The position numbers were made by a program, and so were the translations under genes. A stretch of 25,742 bases of DNA from Litorimonas sp964435725. GTDB lineage: Bacteria > Pseudomonadota > Alphaproteobacteria > Caulobacterales > Maricaulaceae. The notes below the pieces were generated by a model. The model was given only the letters and a program-made list of their open reading frames with translations. It searched no databases and had not been told where the DNA came from. Positions within the stretch are counted from its first letter, which is position 1. Every line of letters starts with the position of its first letter. This document shows, in pieces, positions 14,694 to 22,449 of this stretch. The DNA lies in assembly GCA_964435725.1 (NCBI GenBank), contig CAYTAJ010000034.1:1-25742 (forward strand), given 5' to 3'.

Positions 14694-15173
14694 CTAACGC
14701 GCCTCGCTTTCGGACCCCGACATCATTTTATCAATGCCCTCAAGGTTATAAGCGTAATCGAGATCTTCTATCTCGTTTTCTTCAATCGTCTGGTAAACTT
14801 CGCGAATACGGACAACGAGCGCCAAACCGATAGCCAAAGTCGCGACGCCGACCACAATCGCTGTTAGAATTAAAACATGTGGCAACGGGTTAGAGTACAG
14901 GGCGTCGACGACATAAGCGGTATCGCCCGCCGCAACCTTAACGGTTTCCACTTCAACATAGGCCCCGCCTTTTTTATCCTCGATGAGGATTGGCGGTTGC
15001 CCGCCCGCGACTTTACCTATGGTGATGTAAAGTAGGAAAACTGACGTTTGGAATAAGGACAAACCCACAAGTTTCTTAATTAGGTTACGCGATGAAAACA
15101 CGACATACAGTCCTGTCATCATCAAGACGATGACAATGCCGTCGTTATATTGTTCAAAAATATCCGCAAACAT
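14694..15173 (-). CDS. mrpC: Mrp antiporter subunit C (NuoK-like)
   Basis: This 159-residue protein has three TM helices and is NuoK-like. The signature 'YSNPLPHVLILTAIVVGVATLAIGLALVVRI' is diagnostic of MrpC/MnhC. A longer loop with 'GGQPPILIEDKKGGAYVEVETVKV' lies between helices 2 and 3. The C-terminus is acidic ('ENEIEDLDYAYNLEG'). The ATG at 15173 overlaps the stop of mrpB (TAATG); an in-frame TTG at 15179 is a weaker start. Confidence 0.9.
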   Translation of the reverse strand: MFADIFEQYNDGIVIVLMMTGLYVVFSSRNLIKKLVGLSLFQTSVFLLYITIGKVAGGQPPILIEDKKGGAYVEVETVKVAAGDTAYVVDALYSNPLPHVLILTAIVVGVATLAIGLALVVRIREVYQTIEENEIEDLDYAYNLEGIDKMMSGSESEAR

Positions 15174-15661
15174 TACCAATCATCCTGTGATGTTTCAGGT
15201 TGGCGGGAGCCAAAAGCATAAAAGAAGGCAATCATCACTGTCGTCACAGTGACAAGAACGCCTAATTCGACTGCTAAAATACCATAATGCTGACCGTCAG
15301 TCGCTTTTGCAGCCAGATAACTATAATTCAGGAATTCACCACCGAGGAACCATGTCACAACGCCCGTTCCACCATAAAGTAAAACACCCAAGGTCATACC
15401 GATACGAATCCAAGAAGGAGGAAAAGCCTTTTTGGCTTCGTCTAGACCAAAAATCAGCGCGAATAGAATGACAGAAGCCGCTAAAATTACGCCTGCCTGG
15501 AAGCCACCGCCGGGCCCATAATCACCATGGAATTGCACATAAAAGGCAAAGAGCGCGATAAGCGGAATAAGAAACTTCGATATAACGCGTAAGACCACGT
15601 GAGGGTCTTGGAACTTAATGCTGTCCGGCAAATCAGTTTTGTCTTTGGGATTATCAGCCAT
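15173..15661 (-). CDS. mrpB: Mrp antiporter subunit B (MnhB)
   Basis: This MnhB-family protein has about 162 residues from the ATG at 15661. It has four TM segments with the family hallmark 'FYVQFHGDYGPGGGFQAGVILAASVIL' and 'GGEFLNYSYLA'. A longer frame from 15745 would add a very basic 28-residue stretch that merely lies over the end of the preceding gene; I reject it. The start overlaps the preceding stop by 8 nt, and the stop overlaps mrpC. MrpB is a structural subunit of the inner-membrane complex. Confidence 0.9.
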   Translation of the reverse strand: MADNPKDKTDLPDSIKFQDPHVVLRVISKFLIPLIALFAFYVQFHGDYGPGGGFQAGVILAASVILFALIFGLDEAKKAFPPSWIRIGMTLGVLLYGGTGVVTWFLGGEFLNYSYLAAKATDGQHYGILAVELGVLVTVTTVMIAFFYAFGSRQPETSQDDW

Positions 15662-16373
15662 TGGACTCTCCCTTTTGCGCAGTCTTTCGTGGCCGCCCTC
15701 GTTTTTTCTTTGGCGCCACCTCTTTTTCTTTCGCTTTTGTCTCACGCATGATCTCAGCAGCAGGTGCCGATGGCGTTGTTAAACGTTGTCCATTGGGCTG
15801 CGCACGCCAACGCCCGGCATTACCATTCAAACCAAGGAGTAAAAGAACGCCGAGCCCCGCAGAAAAAATAACGACAACTTCACCAAAGGTATCATAACCG
15901 CGGTAACTGGCTAGAACCGCCGTCACAACATTGGGGATACCCACTTCTTCAGCTGTCTTTCCGATAAACTCGATACCGACACCTGTATTGGCAGGAGAAT
16001 TCGCGTCACCAAAAGCTGACATATCGCCAATGGCATAAAACATGGCCGCCCCAGCAAAAATACACACCAATAATGGACCCCATTGGCGGGACATAGGAAC
16101 GGGTGCAGACTTTCTATCAGCGAGTAACATAGCGGAGAGCATCAAAACGGTAGAGACTCCGGCCCCTACGGCCGCCTCTGTGAAGGCTACATCAACCGCA
16201 TCAAGGCTTACAAACCAGGCGGCACAAACGAGACTGTAAACGCCTTGAAGCATCACGATACCAAACAAGCTGCGCATCCGCACAATAGCGAAAGCGACAA
16301 CGACCAAAATCGCCAAAAGGCTGATATCCAGAATCAAAGTCGAAGGTGTGAAAGAGGTTATGGCGGCAAACAT
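15654..16373 (-). CDS. MrpA C-terminal-type subunit (MbhD-MbhE / DUF4040 fusion)
   Basis: This 239-residue protein corresponds to the C-terminal, non-antiporter part of MrpA, encoded as a separate gene as in archaeal Mbh/Mrp systems. The MbhD-like part is 'LDAVDVAFTEAAVGAGVSTVLMLSAM' near residues 56-82. The MbhE-like part is 'PNVVTAVLASYRGYDTFGEVVVIFSAGLGVLLLL' near 150-185. After the last TM there is a long hydrophilic tail ending in 'KEKEVAPKKKRGRPRKTAQKGE', which contains an AT-hook-like RGRP core. The gene starts directly after the mrpG stop. The tail is unusual for the family. Confidence 0.85.
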   Translation of the reverse strand: MFAAITSFTPSTLILDISLLAILVVVAFAIVRMRSLFGIVMLQGVYSLVCAAWFVSLDAVDVAFTEAAVGAGVSTVLMLSAMLLADRKSAPVPMSRQWGPLLVCIFAGAAMFYAIGDMSAFGDANSPANTGVGIEFIGKTAEEVGIPNVVTAVLASYRGYDTFGEVVVIFSAGLGVLLLLGLNGNAGRWRAQPNGQRLTTPSAPAAEIMRETKAKEKEVAPKKKRGRPRKTAQKGESNG

Positions 16374-16784
16374 TTACCCCTCCTCTTCCAGATCTGGCGC
16401 ACGATATTTACCCAGCAGCGGCTTGAGCCCGCTTTTATAGGCCGAATGCGCCACCGCATGCGTTGCAGTCGGACTGGTAATAAAAAGAAAGAACGCTACC
16501 ATAAGAAGCTTCAACGTCATTTGAGAGAAGCCCGATTGCACAATGAGTCCGAACAATATCAGTTCAGCCCCCAAAGTATCCGTCATCCCCCCAGCATGCA
16601 GTCGGGTGTAGAAATCGGGCAGGCGAATGACACCAAATGTACCCGCAAAAACAAAAAATGTGCCGACAGCGATACTAAATAGCGTGACGACAAAGCGCAG
16701 AAGCCCCAACCAATCGATTGGCGTTGAACTGCCCGCTTCGGCAACCGCTGGGGCGGCCGCCATTAGGGTCATGAGGACGCTCAT
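16374..16784 (-). CDS. mrpG: Mrp antiporter subunit G
   Basis: This 136-residue MnhG/PhaG protein has three TM segments. It carries the family sequence 'FGVIRLPDFYTRLHAGGMTDTLGAELILFGLI' in the middle and 'FLFITSPTATHAVAHSAY' toward the end. The N-terminal extension 'MSVLMTLMAAAPAVAEAGSS' is somewhat longer than usual. The ATG overlaps the mrpF stop by 4 nt. MrpG is required for assembly of the complex in other bacteria. Confidence 0.92.
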   Translation of the reverse strand: MSVLMTLMAAAPAVAEAGSSTPIDWLGLLRFVVTLFSIAVGTFFVFAGTFGVIRLPDFYTRLHAGGMTDTLGAELILFGLIVQSGFSQMTLKLLMVAFFLFITSPTATHAVAHSAYKSGLKPLLGKYRAPDLEEEG

Positions 16785-17095
16785 TCTTCCCCCTCCGGCT
16801 CTCTTGCTCCGGATAAACCAACATTCAATGCGCGGTAATTAAAAAATTTAAGCGCGGCGATTGTCGCGATAAAGTTCATCAAGGCATATAGGATAGCAAT
16901 ATCCACACCATCGGGACGATCGATAATGAAACAAAAAACGCAAAGAAAAAGAACTGTCTTTGTTCCGAATGAATTGACGGCCAATATACGATCATAGAGC
17001 GAGGGTCCGCCAATCAGACGCACCAACATAAGCGCCATTGAAATTGTAATGAGAAAGGCCGTGCCGAGATAGATATAGCCGAGGACAACACTCAT
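16781..17095 (-). CDS. mrpF: Mrp antiporter subunit F
   Basis: This 104-residue MnhF/PhaF protein has three TM helices. 'VRLIGGPSLYDRILAVNSFGTKTVLFLCVF' and 'DIAILYALMNFIATIAALKF' are the family signatures. The ATG overlaps the mrpE stop by 4 nt. The acidic C-terminus ('GAREPEGEE') overlaps the start of mrpG. Confidence 0.92.
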   Translation of the reverse strand: MSVVLGYIYLGTAFLITISMALMLVRLIGGPSLYDRILAVNSFGTKTVLFLCVFCFIIDRPDGVDIAILYALMNFIATIAALKFFNYRALNVGLSGAREPEGEE

Positions 17096-17586
17096 TTGTC
17101 TGCCTCCACAGTTTCACCAACGGCCCATGCCGCCTTTTCACCCATTTCAGTGAAGTCTTCAGGACTGCTCATCTCATTGAGCAAAGCATGTACGAGGATA
17201 TGATCTTCTTCCATCAGAACGCTTACTGTTCCCGGGGTTAGCGTAATCGAATTGGCAAACATCACTTTGCTGATGTCTTCCTTTTGCGGCAGTGGAATTT
17301 TCGTCAATGTCGGTGAGACTTCCATATTCGGACTCATGACTGCTTTCACCACTGCAACATTGGCTTTGATGATTTCAATAAACAGCCAGACGAAATAGGA
17401 GAGCGTGACCGGTATCATGAGATAGGGAGCCGTCTCGTAATCTGTGATTTTCATACGCGCTGACATGGCCAAAACCAATAAAATGGAAATGACCCCGAGT
17501 GTGAGCAACATCGGTTTAAAATAGCCAGAGAGCCCAAGCCAAGTACAGACCAAGGCCAAAGCCAATATAATGCTGAACCGAAACAC
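17092..17586 (-). CDS. mrpE: Mrp antiporter subunit E, first gene of the operon
   Basis: This 164-residue MnhE/PhaE protein has an N-terminal membrane part and the diagnostic 'VMFANSITLTPGTVSVLMEEDHILVHAL' segment. The start is a GTG at 17586 with AAGGAG 10 nt upstream. It is the first gene of a leftward operon of ten genes with overlaps or spacings of a few nt. The 146-nt leader upstream of it holds a short GGTGC/GCACC hairpin (17629-17643) but no convincing promoter that I could identify. Confidence 0.92.
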   Translation of the reverse strand: MFRFSIILALALVCTWLGLSGYFKPMLLTLGVISILLVLAMSARMKITDYETAPYLMIPVTLSYFVWLFIEIIKANVAVVKAVMSPNMEVSPTLTKIPLPQKEDISKVMFANSITLTPGTVSVLMEEDHILVHALLNEMSSPEDFTEMGEKAAWAVGETVEADK

Positions 17587-17732
17587 GCTTTAAGCGCTCC
17601 TTACCCTTAACACCCAGTTTTATTTGCGGGTGCTTTTCGCACCTCTCAAAAAAAGTCTTAGCGGCTGACATACGTCATTAAAAGGCAAATAACGCCGTTA
17701 AACAGGAAATGTTTTGTGGATTACTTAAGAGT

Positions 17733-18992
17733 TTATCGGTTGCGATTGCCAAAGACGAGCGCTGCAGTAATGGCTGCTGCCCCATGGTCTTCTTCACGTG
17801 GAATCACACCGTCTTTAATATAGCGTAGAACTTCTTTGTTAAGCGAAGCTGTTAAAGACCAATTCCAATATCGCAGAACAGTTTGTGCTTTTTCATTTGA
17901 AATCGTGTCATAAGTTTCAACAACGCGTTGTAGATCCGGGTGTCTCTGCCCTTCCTCATCAACAGTGGGTCTCTGAAGGGCGCGCCATAGCTTTTCCATC
18001 ATGTCACGCTTTAAGCCCGTCGCCTTGCACATAATCGCAATGCCTTCACCACCTTTGTCAGTCATGATTTGCGCACCTGTGGCAGGTTTTATGCCGCACA
18101 TATATGAAATTTCTTCGATAAGGGCACGGTCCAAACCTTGCGTCGCTCCCAATTCAATCGCCGCCTCTAACCCTTCATGGTCGCTGCGTGCGATAGCTGC
18201 ACGGTTGCGTTGACGACGCTCAATAAATTGCAGGGCCTTCCGCACCCCCGCATCATTCCATCCTTCAGCCGCCGCGCTGGCAAATAAGTCAGCACAAGAT
18301 TCTAACAAGACAGTACGAGGCACAGCAAAACGATGGAGAATCTTTTTACGCGTTGGAGAGTCAGCCCACCAAAACATGGTCAATCCATGACTGGGGCGAA
18401 GCTCTTCACGACGATTTAGAAGTTCGACATAAGGCGCGTGACTTCGTGATATTGTTAAAATCCGTTGTAAAGCCGTTTCGCTAAAATTTGCCCCTTTATT
18501 CTTAAGCAATGTTTCAACCACGTCCTCTTCGAGGAATTGAACGCAAACATCCACGACTGAGTCAGAGAGCTTTCGGCGTTGGGCAATCATCTTACGATGT
18601 GCACTGGAAACTTTTTGCGCGATTTGAATCAGATCAGAGTCTGTTAGGGACTCGCACTCTTCCAGAATATGACGTGCAACCCGAATATCATCTTTTGCTA
18701 AGATAATGAGGATTGTACGAGGCGCCTCATTCAGCATCACCAATCTTTTCGCGACGCCCTCACGCAAATCGATATCCGTACTGCGTAAGAGTTCCACAAG
18801 GATATCCCCTGCCATGTGACGCTCTTGAGGGGTAAGTTGACTTGCAGGAATACAAATAACATCGGCCAGACGTTTTGCAAGTTGACGCCGTGTGCCGCCT
18901 TCAGTGTCACGCGGTAGAGGTTGCAACTCATCTGCCGAAAGCTCCATGCCTTCCTGGCGCATTTGTCGCGACTGTGCCGGCATTGATACCAT
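17733..18992 (-). CDS. DUF2336 domain protein
   Basis: This 419-residue helical, soluble protein is of the DUF2336 family common in Caulobacterales and Rhizobiales. The N-terminal part resembles HEAT-like repeats ('LVELLRSTDIDLREGVAKRLVMLNEAPRTILIILAKDDIRVARHILEE'). Further features are 'SVVDVCVQFLEEDVVETLLKNKGANFSETALQRIL' and a middle section with 'TMFWWADSPTRKKILHRF'. The function of the family is unknown. The ATG at 18992 has AGGAG 9 nt upstream. It is the same strand as the antiporter operon but separated by 146 nt, and divergent from the oligopeptidase gene. I could not find a strong terminator after it. Confidence 0.82.
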   Translation of the reverse strand: MVSMPAQSRQMRQEGMELSADELQPLPRDTEGGTRRQLAKRLADVICIPASQLTPQERHMAGDILVELLRSTDIDLREGVAKRLVMLNEAPRTILIILAKDDIRVARHILEECESLTDSDLIQIAQKVSSAHRKMIAQRRKLSDSVVDVCVQFLEEDVVETLLKNKGANFSETALQRILTISRSHAPYVELLNRREELRPSHGLTMFWWADSPTRKKILHRFAVPRTVLLESCADLFASAAAEGWNDAGVRKALQFIERRQRNRAAIARSDHEGLEAAIELGATQGLDRALIEEISYMCGIKPATGAQIMTDKGGEGIAIMCKATGLKRDMMEKLWRALQRPTVDEEGQRHPDLQRVVETYDTISNEKAQTVLRYWNWSLTASLNKEVLRYIKDGVIPREEDHGAAAITAALVFGNRNR

Positions 18993-19071
18993 GAAGACTT
19001 ACTCCTGAGTGCCATCCCCAACTGAGAATCAGGCTATTCACCTCAAAATGTAAACAAAGAGCGTTAACCAA

Positions 19072-19089
19072 GCGTGACTATTTTCACGC
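19072..19089. promoter_or_regulatory. GCGTGA-N6-TCACGC dyad, CRP/FNR-like site
   Basis: This perfect 6-bp inverted repeat contains GTGA-N6-TCAC, the core geometry of CRP/FNR-superfamily sites. It lies in the 204-nt divergent region between the DUF2336 gene and the oligopeptidase gene, 80 nt before one start and 108 nt before the other. A chance hairpin is possible. Confidence 0.4.
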
Positions 19090-19196
19090 AATTTTCATCA
19101 ATGAGTCTATTCAGAATTTGTCTCTATTCCTCTTGTTTTTGAGCCTATCTGGCCCATCTTCTTTAGAGCCATTATCGACCCAAACGGAAACAATCC

Positions 19197-21326
19197 ATGC
19201 CCGCCTTTAATCTCACACCAACTGCACCCAAAGCACAGAAGAGACCTGAGACTTTCGAACAATTAGGGCGCAAACGCACAGATGATTATGCCTGGATGAA
19301 AGATGCAAACTGGCAAGCTGTGATGCGCGACCCTTCGCTTTTACAGGCAGACATTCGTGAACATTTAGAGCAAGAAAATGCTTATACTGAATCAGTTCTA
19401 TCACCACTGACACCACTTAAAGAAACATTGTTTGAAGAATTAAAAGGCCGCTTAGAACCTGAATCGTCCACGACGCCTCTCCCCGATGGCGACTGGGCTT
19501 ATTTCCATCATTACCGCAAAGGGGATCAGCACGGTGAATATGCGCGTGTAAAAATAAACTCCGACACCCCTCTGACGCTGACGGACACGGTCTTGTCCCA
19601 ATCAGAAATTGTTCTGGATGCAGAAGAACTGTCTGAAGATTATAAGGCCTATTTTGATCTGGGTGACATTTCCCATAGTCCTGACCATAACTGGCTCGCC
19701 TATGGTGTTGATGGTCAAGGCTCTGAAAACTATCATGTCTTTCTCAGAGAACTTGGCTCAGATGCGCCTACGATTGATACAGGCATTGATAAATCGGCAG
19801 GCGCTTTAGTCTGGGCCTCTGACTCCCGAACGCTTTTTTGGGTCGAGCGTGATGAGAACCAACGTCCGCATGCCGTTATGCGCAAAGATGTTTTTGACAC
19901 TGATGCAGAACCTGTCTGTGTCTATAAAGAAGATAATCCCGGTTTTTTTGTCTCTGTGGGCCTATCCGATGACTTCAAACATATTGAAATCAGCCCCCAT
20001 AATCACACGACATCAGAAGTGTGGCGCATACCCGCAGACCAACCAGAAACTGCGCCGGTATGTTTCGCCAAACGTGTTAAGGGACTGGAATATAGTCTGA
20101 GCGATCAAGGCGGGCGGACTTATATCTTAACCAATGCCAATGACGCTGTCGATTTTCAAATCATGGTTGCGGACGGCCCCGCCCCGTCAGGTGATTGGCA
20201 ACCCTTCATTCCGCACCAACCCGGCACGCTTATTTTGGGCATGGAGAGCTTTGCGAACTTCCTCGTGCGCTTGGAACGACAAGACGCTCTTCCCCGCATC
20301 GTCATCCGCGATATGACCACCCAAGAAGAACATCTTATAGAAATGGATGAGCCCGCTTATGGTCTTGGGATTGTTTCGGGATATGAATATGAAACCGATA
20401 GGCTTTACTTCTCTTACGCCTCCCCCACGACTCCCTCGCAAATCTATGCCTATGATATGAAAACGCGGGACCGTATTCTGGTGAAACAACAAATTGTGCC
20501 AAGCGGTCACACTATAGAAGATTATGTGACAGAGCGCCTGTCTATCAAGGCACGAGATGGCGAGGCTATTCCTGTCACACTTCTGCGGCGTTCAGATACG
20601 AAAGTCGATGGTACCGCGCCACTCCTGCTCTATGGCTATGGCTCTTACGGTATTACGATTCCTGCCGCTTTCAGAACGACCATACTCTCGCTTGTTGACC
20701 GTGGCTTTGTGTATGCCATAGCGCATATTCGCGGCAGTATGGCCAAGGGCTATCAATGGTATCTGGACGGAAAGCTGGAGAAAAAACCCAACACCTTTAA
20801 TGACTTTATCGATGTCGGACGGGGTCTTTGTGCATTAGGCTATAGCCGTAAAGGTCAGCTCGTGGCGCATGGCGGCTCAGCGGGCGGTCTCTTAGTCGGC
20901 GCGGCGATCAATCAAACACCGGACTTGTTTGCAGGCGCGATTGCGGCTGTCCCTTTTGTGGATGTGCTCAACACGATGTCTGACACTTCTTTGCCGCTAA
21001 CGCCGCCGGAATGGCCGGAATGGGGAAATCCCCTCGAAGACGAAACGGCCTATGATAATATTCAGGCCTATTCGCCCTATGATCAAGTTGAAGAAAAAAC
21101 CTATCCGGCAACCCTTATCACTGGAGGATTAACGGACCCACGTGTGACCTATTGGGAACCGGCGAAATGGGCAGCCAAATTACGCGAGCACCAAAGAGGT
21201 GACGCCCCCATATTGCTTAAGACGAATATGGAGGCGGGTCACCAAGGGGAATCCGGGCGCTATGACTCGCTCAAGGAGACAGCTTTGGAATATGCTTTTG
21301 CCCTCGCAGCGGTCGGTAAAGCCTGA
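19197..21326 (+). CDS. ptrB: Oligopeptidase B-like S9 serine peptidase
   Basis: This 709-residue S9 family peptidase is most like oligopeptidase B (PtrB), which cuts short peptides after basic residues. An N-terminal seven-bladed beta-propeller (about 60-420) precedes an alpha/beta-hydrolase domain. The triad is visible: Ser561 in 'GGSAGG', Asp647 in 'GGLTDPRV' and His682 in 'EAGHQGESGRYD'. Typical PtrB stretches are 'RKRTDDYAWMKD' near the start, 'LLLYGYGSYG', 'AHIRGSMAKGYQWYLDGK' and 'PLTPPEWPEWGNP'. There is no signal peptide, so it should be cytoplasmic. It is the only plus-strand gene in the window, and its stop is 1 nt from the convergent tonB stop. Confidence 0.93.
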   Translation: MPAFNLTPTAPKAQKRPETFEQLGRKRTDDYAWMKDANWQAVMRDPSLLQADIREHLEQENAYTESVLSPLTPLKETLFEELKGRLEPESSTTPLPDGDWAYFHHYRKGDQHGEYARVKINSDTPLTLTDTVLSQSEIVLDAEELSEDYKAYFDLGDISHSPDHNWLAYGVDGQGSENYHVFLRELGSDAPTIDTGIDKSAGALVWASDSRTLFWVERDENQRPHAVMRKDVFDTDAEPVCVYKEDNPGFFVSVGLSDDFKHIEISPHNHTTSEVWRIPADQPETAPVCFAKRVKGLEYSLSDQGGRTYILTNANDAVDFQIMVADGPAPSGDWQPFIPHQPGTLILGMESFANFLVRLERQDALPRIVIRDMTTQEEHLIEMDEPAYGLGIVSGYEYETDRLYFSYASPTTPSQIYAYDMKTRDRILVKQQIVPSGHTIEDYVTERLSIKARDGEAIPVTLLRRSDTKVDGTAPLLLYGYGSYGITIPAAFRTTILSLVDRGFVYAIAHIRGSMAKGYQWYLDGKLEKKPNTFNDFIDVGRGLCALGYSRKGQLVAHGGSAGGLLVGAAINQTPDLFAGAIAAVPFVDVLNTMSDTSLPLTPPEWPEWGNPLEDETAYDNIQAYSPYDQVEEKTYPATLITGGLTDPRVTYWEPAKWAAKLREHQRGDAPILLKTNMEAGHQGESGRYDSLKETALEYAFALAAVGKA

Positions 21327-21327
21327 C

Positions 21328-21957
21328 TTATTCGGGGATGATGTTTCCTTTCTCATCCGTTAGACGATACACGACACGGTTTGTTACACCCGTCATAGCG
21401 ACAGCGCGTCCATCTTGGATACGCGGGCGATATTTCCATTTGGAAACAGACCGCAGCGTTGCACGTTCGAAAATCGATTGTGTGCAATAGGTTGTTTCTA
21501 TGTCGTAAGGCGTGCCCTCTGCGCTTACGTTAAATCGAACGTTACAATGACCGGATTTATTGGCGCGCGATGGCATAGAGGGGACGGATCGAACAATAGG
21601 TTGTGGGTTCGTATCAATCGGCACCATAATGGGGCCAGCGATAACGATCTTTGTCCAATCAACGGGTGGCGGCCCGGACGGTGATGGCGGGTTCGGTTCA
21701 ACTACCGCCTCATGTGTTCCGGTATTCAACTTAGGCGGCGCTGGAGGCACTTCAATCACTACTAACTCCTCAAGTTCCGTGACCTTAATCTCAATCGTTT
21801 CATCACGTTCTTCGGGATTGATGGTAAAATCTAATTTTTCTAACTTATCTTGTGCCTTAAATTCTGTCGCAATCATCTGCGCCATTGAGAACGTCAAACC
21901 GAGTGTCACCATACTAGCTAACGGCATTCCCAAACCATAACGTATCCATTTCTTCAT
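21328..21957 (-). CDS. tonB: TonB-like energy transducer (second copy)
   Basis: This 209-residue protein has an N-terminal TM anchor (about residues 10-30), a periplasmic Pro-rich part ('VPPAPPKL', 'PNPPSPSGPPP') and a TonB C-terminal domain ('SGHCNVRFNVSAEGTPYDIETTYCTQSIFERATLRSVSKWKYRP') with two Cys. It is a clear paralogue of the other TonB in this cluster: same length, same architecture and nearly identical last residues. It sits beyond a strong terminator, so it probably has its own promoter; a strong ribosome site (AAGGAGG) precedes the ATG. It would link inner-membrane proton flow to outer-membrane receptors. Confidence 0.9.
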   Translation of the reverse strand: MKKWIRYGLGMPLASMVTLGLTFSMAQMIATEFKAQDKLEKLDFTINPEERDETIEIKVTELEELVVIEVPPAPPKLNTGTHEAVVEPNPPSPSGPPPVDWTKIVIAGPIMVPIDTNPQPIVRSVPSMPSRANKSGHCNVRFNVSAEGTPYDIETTYCTQSIFERATLRSVSKWKYRPRIQDGRAVAMTGVTNRVVYRLTDEKGNIIPE

Positions 21958-21982
21958 AAAGCCCTCCTTATTTAGTTTTTAT

Positions 21983-22011
21983 ATGTTACGTTATTACATT
22001 ATAAAAATCAA
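21983..22011 (-). promoter_or_regulatory. Candidate promoter for the second tonB
   Basis: On the minus strand TTGATT (22006-22011) and TAACAT (21983-21988) are separated by 17 nt, between the terminator and the gene. A TATAAT (21998-22003) also occurs here without a good -35 partner. The region is AT-rich and agrees with independent expression. Confidence 0.4.
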
Positions 22012-22038
22012 GAAATCCTTTAATTGTCTTTGGTCAAT

Positions 22039-22062
22039 AAAAAACCCGGCTCAATGGCCGGG
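22039..22062 (-). terminator. Intrinsic terminator after the TPR gene
   Basis: On the minus strand a perfect 6-bp GC stem (CCCGGC / GCCGGG) with a 6-nt loop is followed by six T. It lies 24 nt after the TAA at 22087 and before the second tonB. It ends the main exb-tonB-TPR transcript. Confidence 0.9.
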
Positions 22063-22086
22063 CTTTCACTGTATAACAACATGGTT

Positions 22087-22349
22087 TTATCCTGTTGTTC
22101 TAACCTCATATAGTCTTTCGTATTTTTCGACATATTGCAGACAAGACTCGTCTTCGATGATCAACTCATTATCCGTAAAGATAAGGTTACCCTTCGCGTT
22201 CTTAATTTGCTGGAAGCAGGTTTCTTCTTTGATCTGAATTTCAACCGCACAGCGCCGATCAAACGTCGCTCTTTCGGACTTAATGAATGAAATCCATTTC
22301 TTGGCATTTCCGTTTTCGCGCGATCGGCTCGGTACCTGATTAAAGGCAT
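22087..22349 (-). CDS. C-terminal coding part after the gap (end of TPR protein or a separate gene)
   Basis: Left of the gap the correct frame is the one that stays open from the N run to a TAA at 22087. It reads as a normal charged protein ('NGNAKKWISFIKSERATF', 'CAVEIQIKEETCFQQIKNAKG', 'DESCLQYVEKYERLYEVRTTG'). It contains four Cys. It is shifted by two bases from the frame on the right of the gap, which means the gap length is not 100 bases if this is one gene. The alternative frame ending at 22161 is very basic and looks non-coding. Whether this belongs to the TPR protein or to a gene starting in the gap cannot be settled here. Confidence 0.65.
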
Positions 22350-22449
22350 NNNNNNNNNNNNNNNNNNNNNNNNNNNNNNNNNNNNNNNNNNNNNNNNNNN
22401 NNNNNNNNNNNNNNNNNNNNNNNNNNNNNNNNNNNNNNNNNNNNNNNNN
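22350..22449. other. Assembly gap (100 N) in or after the TPR gene
   Basis: There are exactly 100 N. The frames on the two sides are not consistent with a 100-base distance within one gene, so the length is a placeholder. Confidence 0.95.

Noticed and set aside
15661..15745. N-terminal basic extension of mrpB
   Set aside because: It is the other-frame reading of the Lys/Arg-rich tail of the preceding gene. MnhB proteins begin near the ATG at 15661.
16245..16682. 145-residue plus-strand frame opposite mrpG and the MrpA C-terminal-type gene
   Set aside because: It is strongly charged and low in family-like structure, and lies opposite two well-supported membrane protein genes.
17629..17643. 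GGTGC/GCACC hairpin as a terminator after the DUF2336 gene
   Set aside because: The stem is short and is not followed by a T-run in the direction of transcription.
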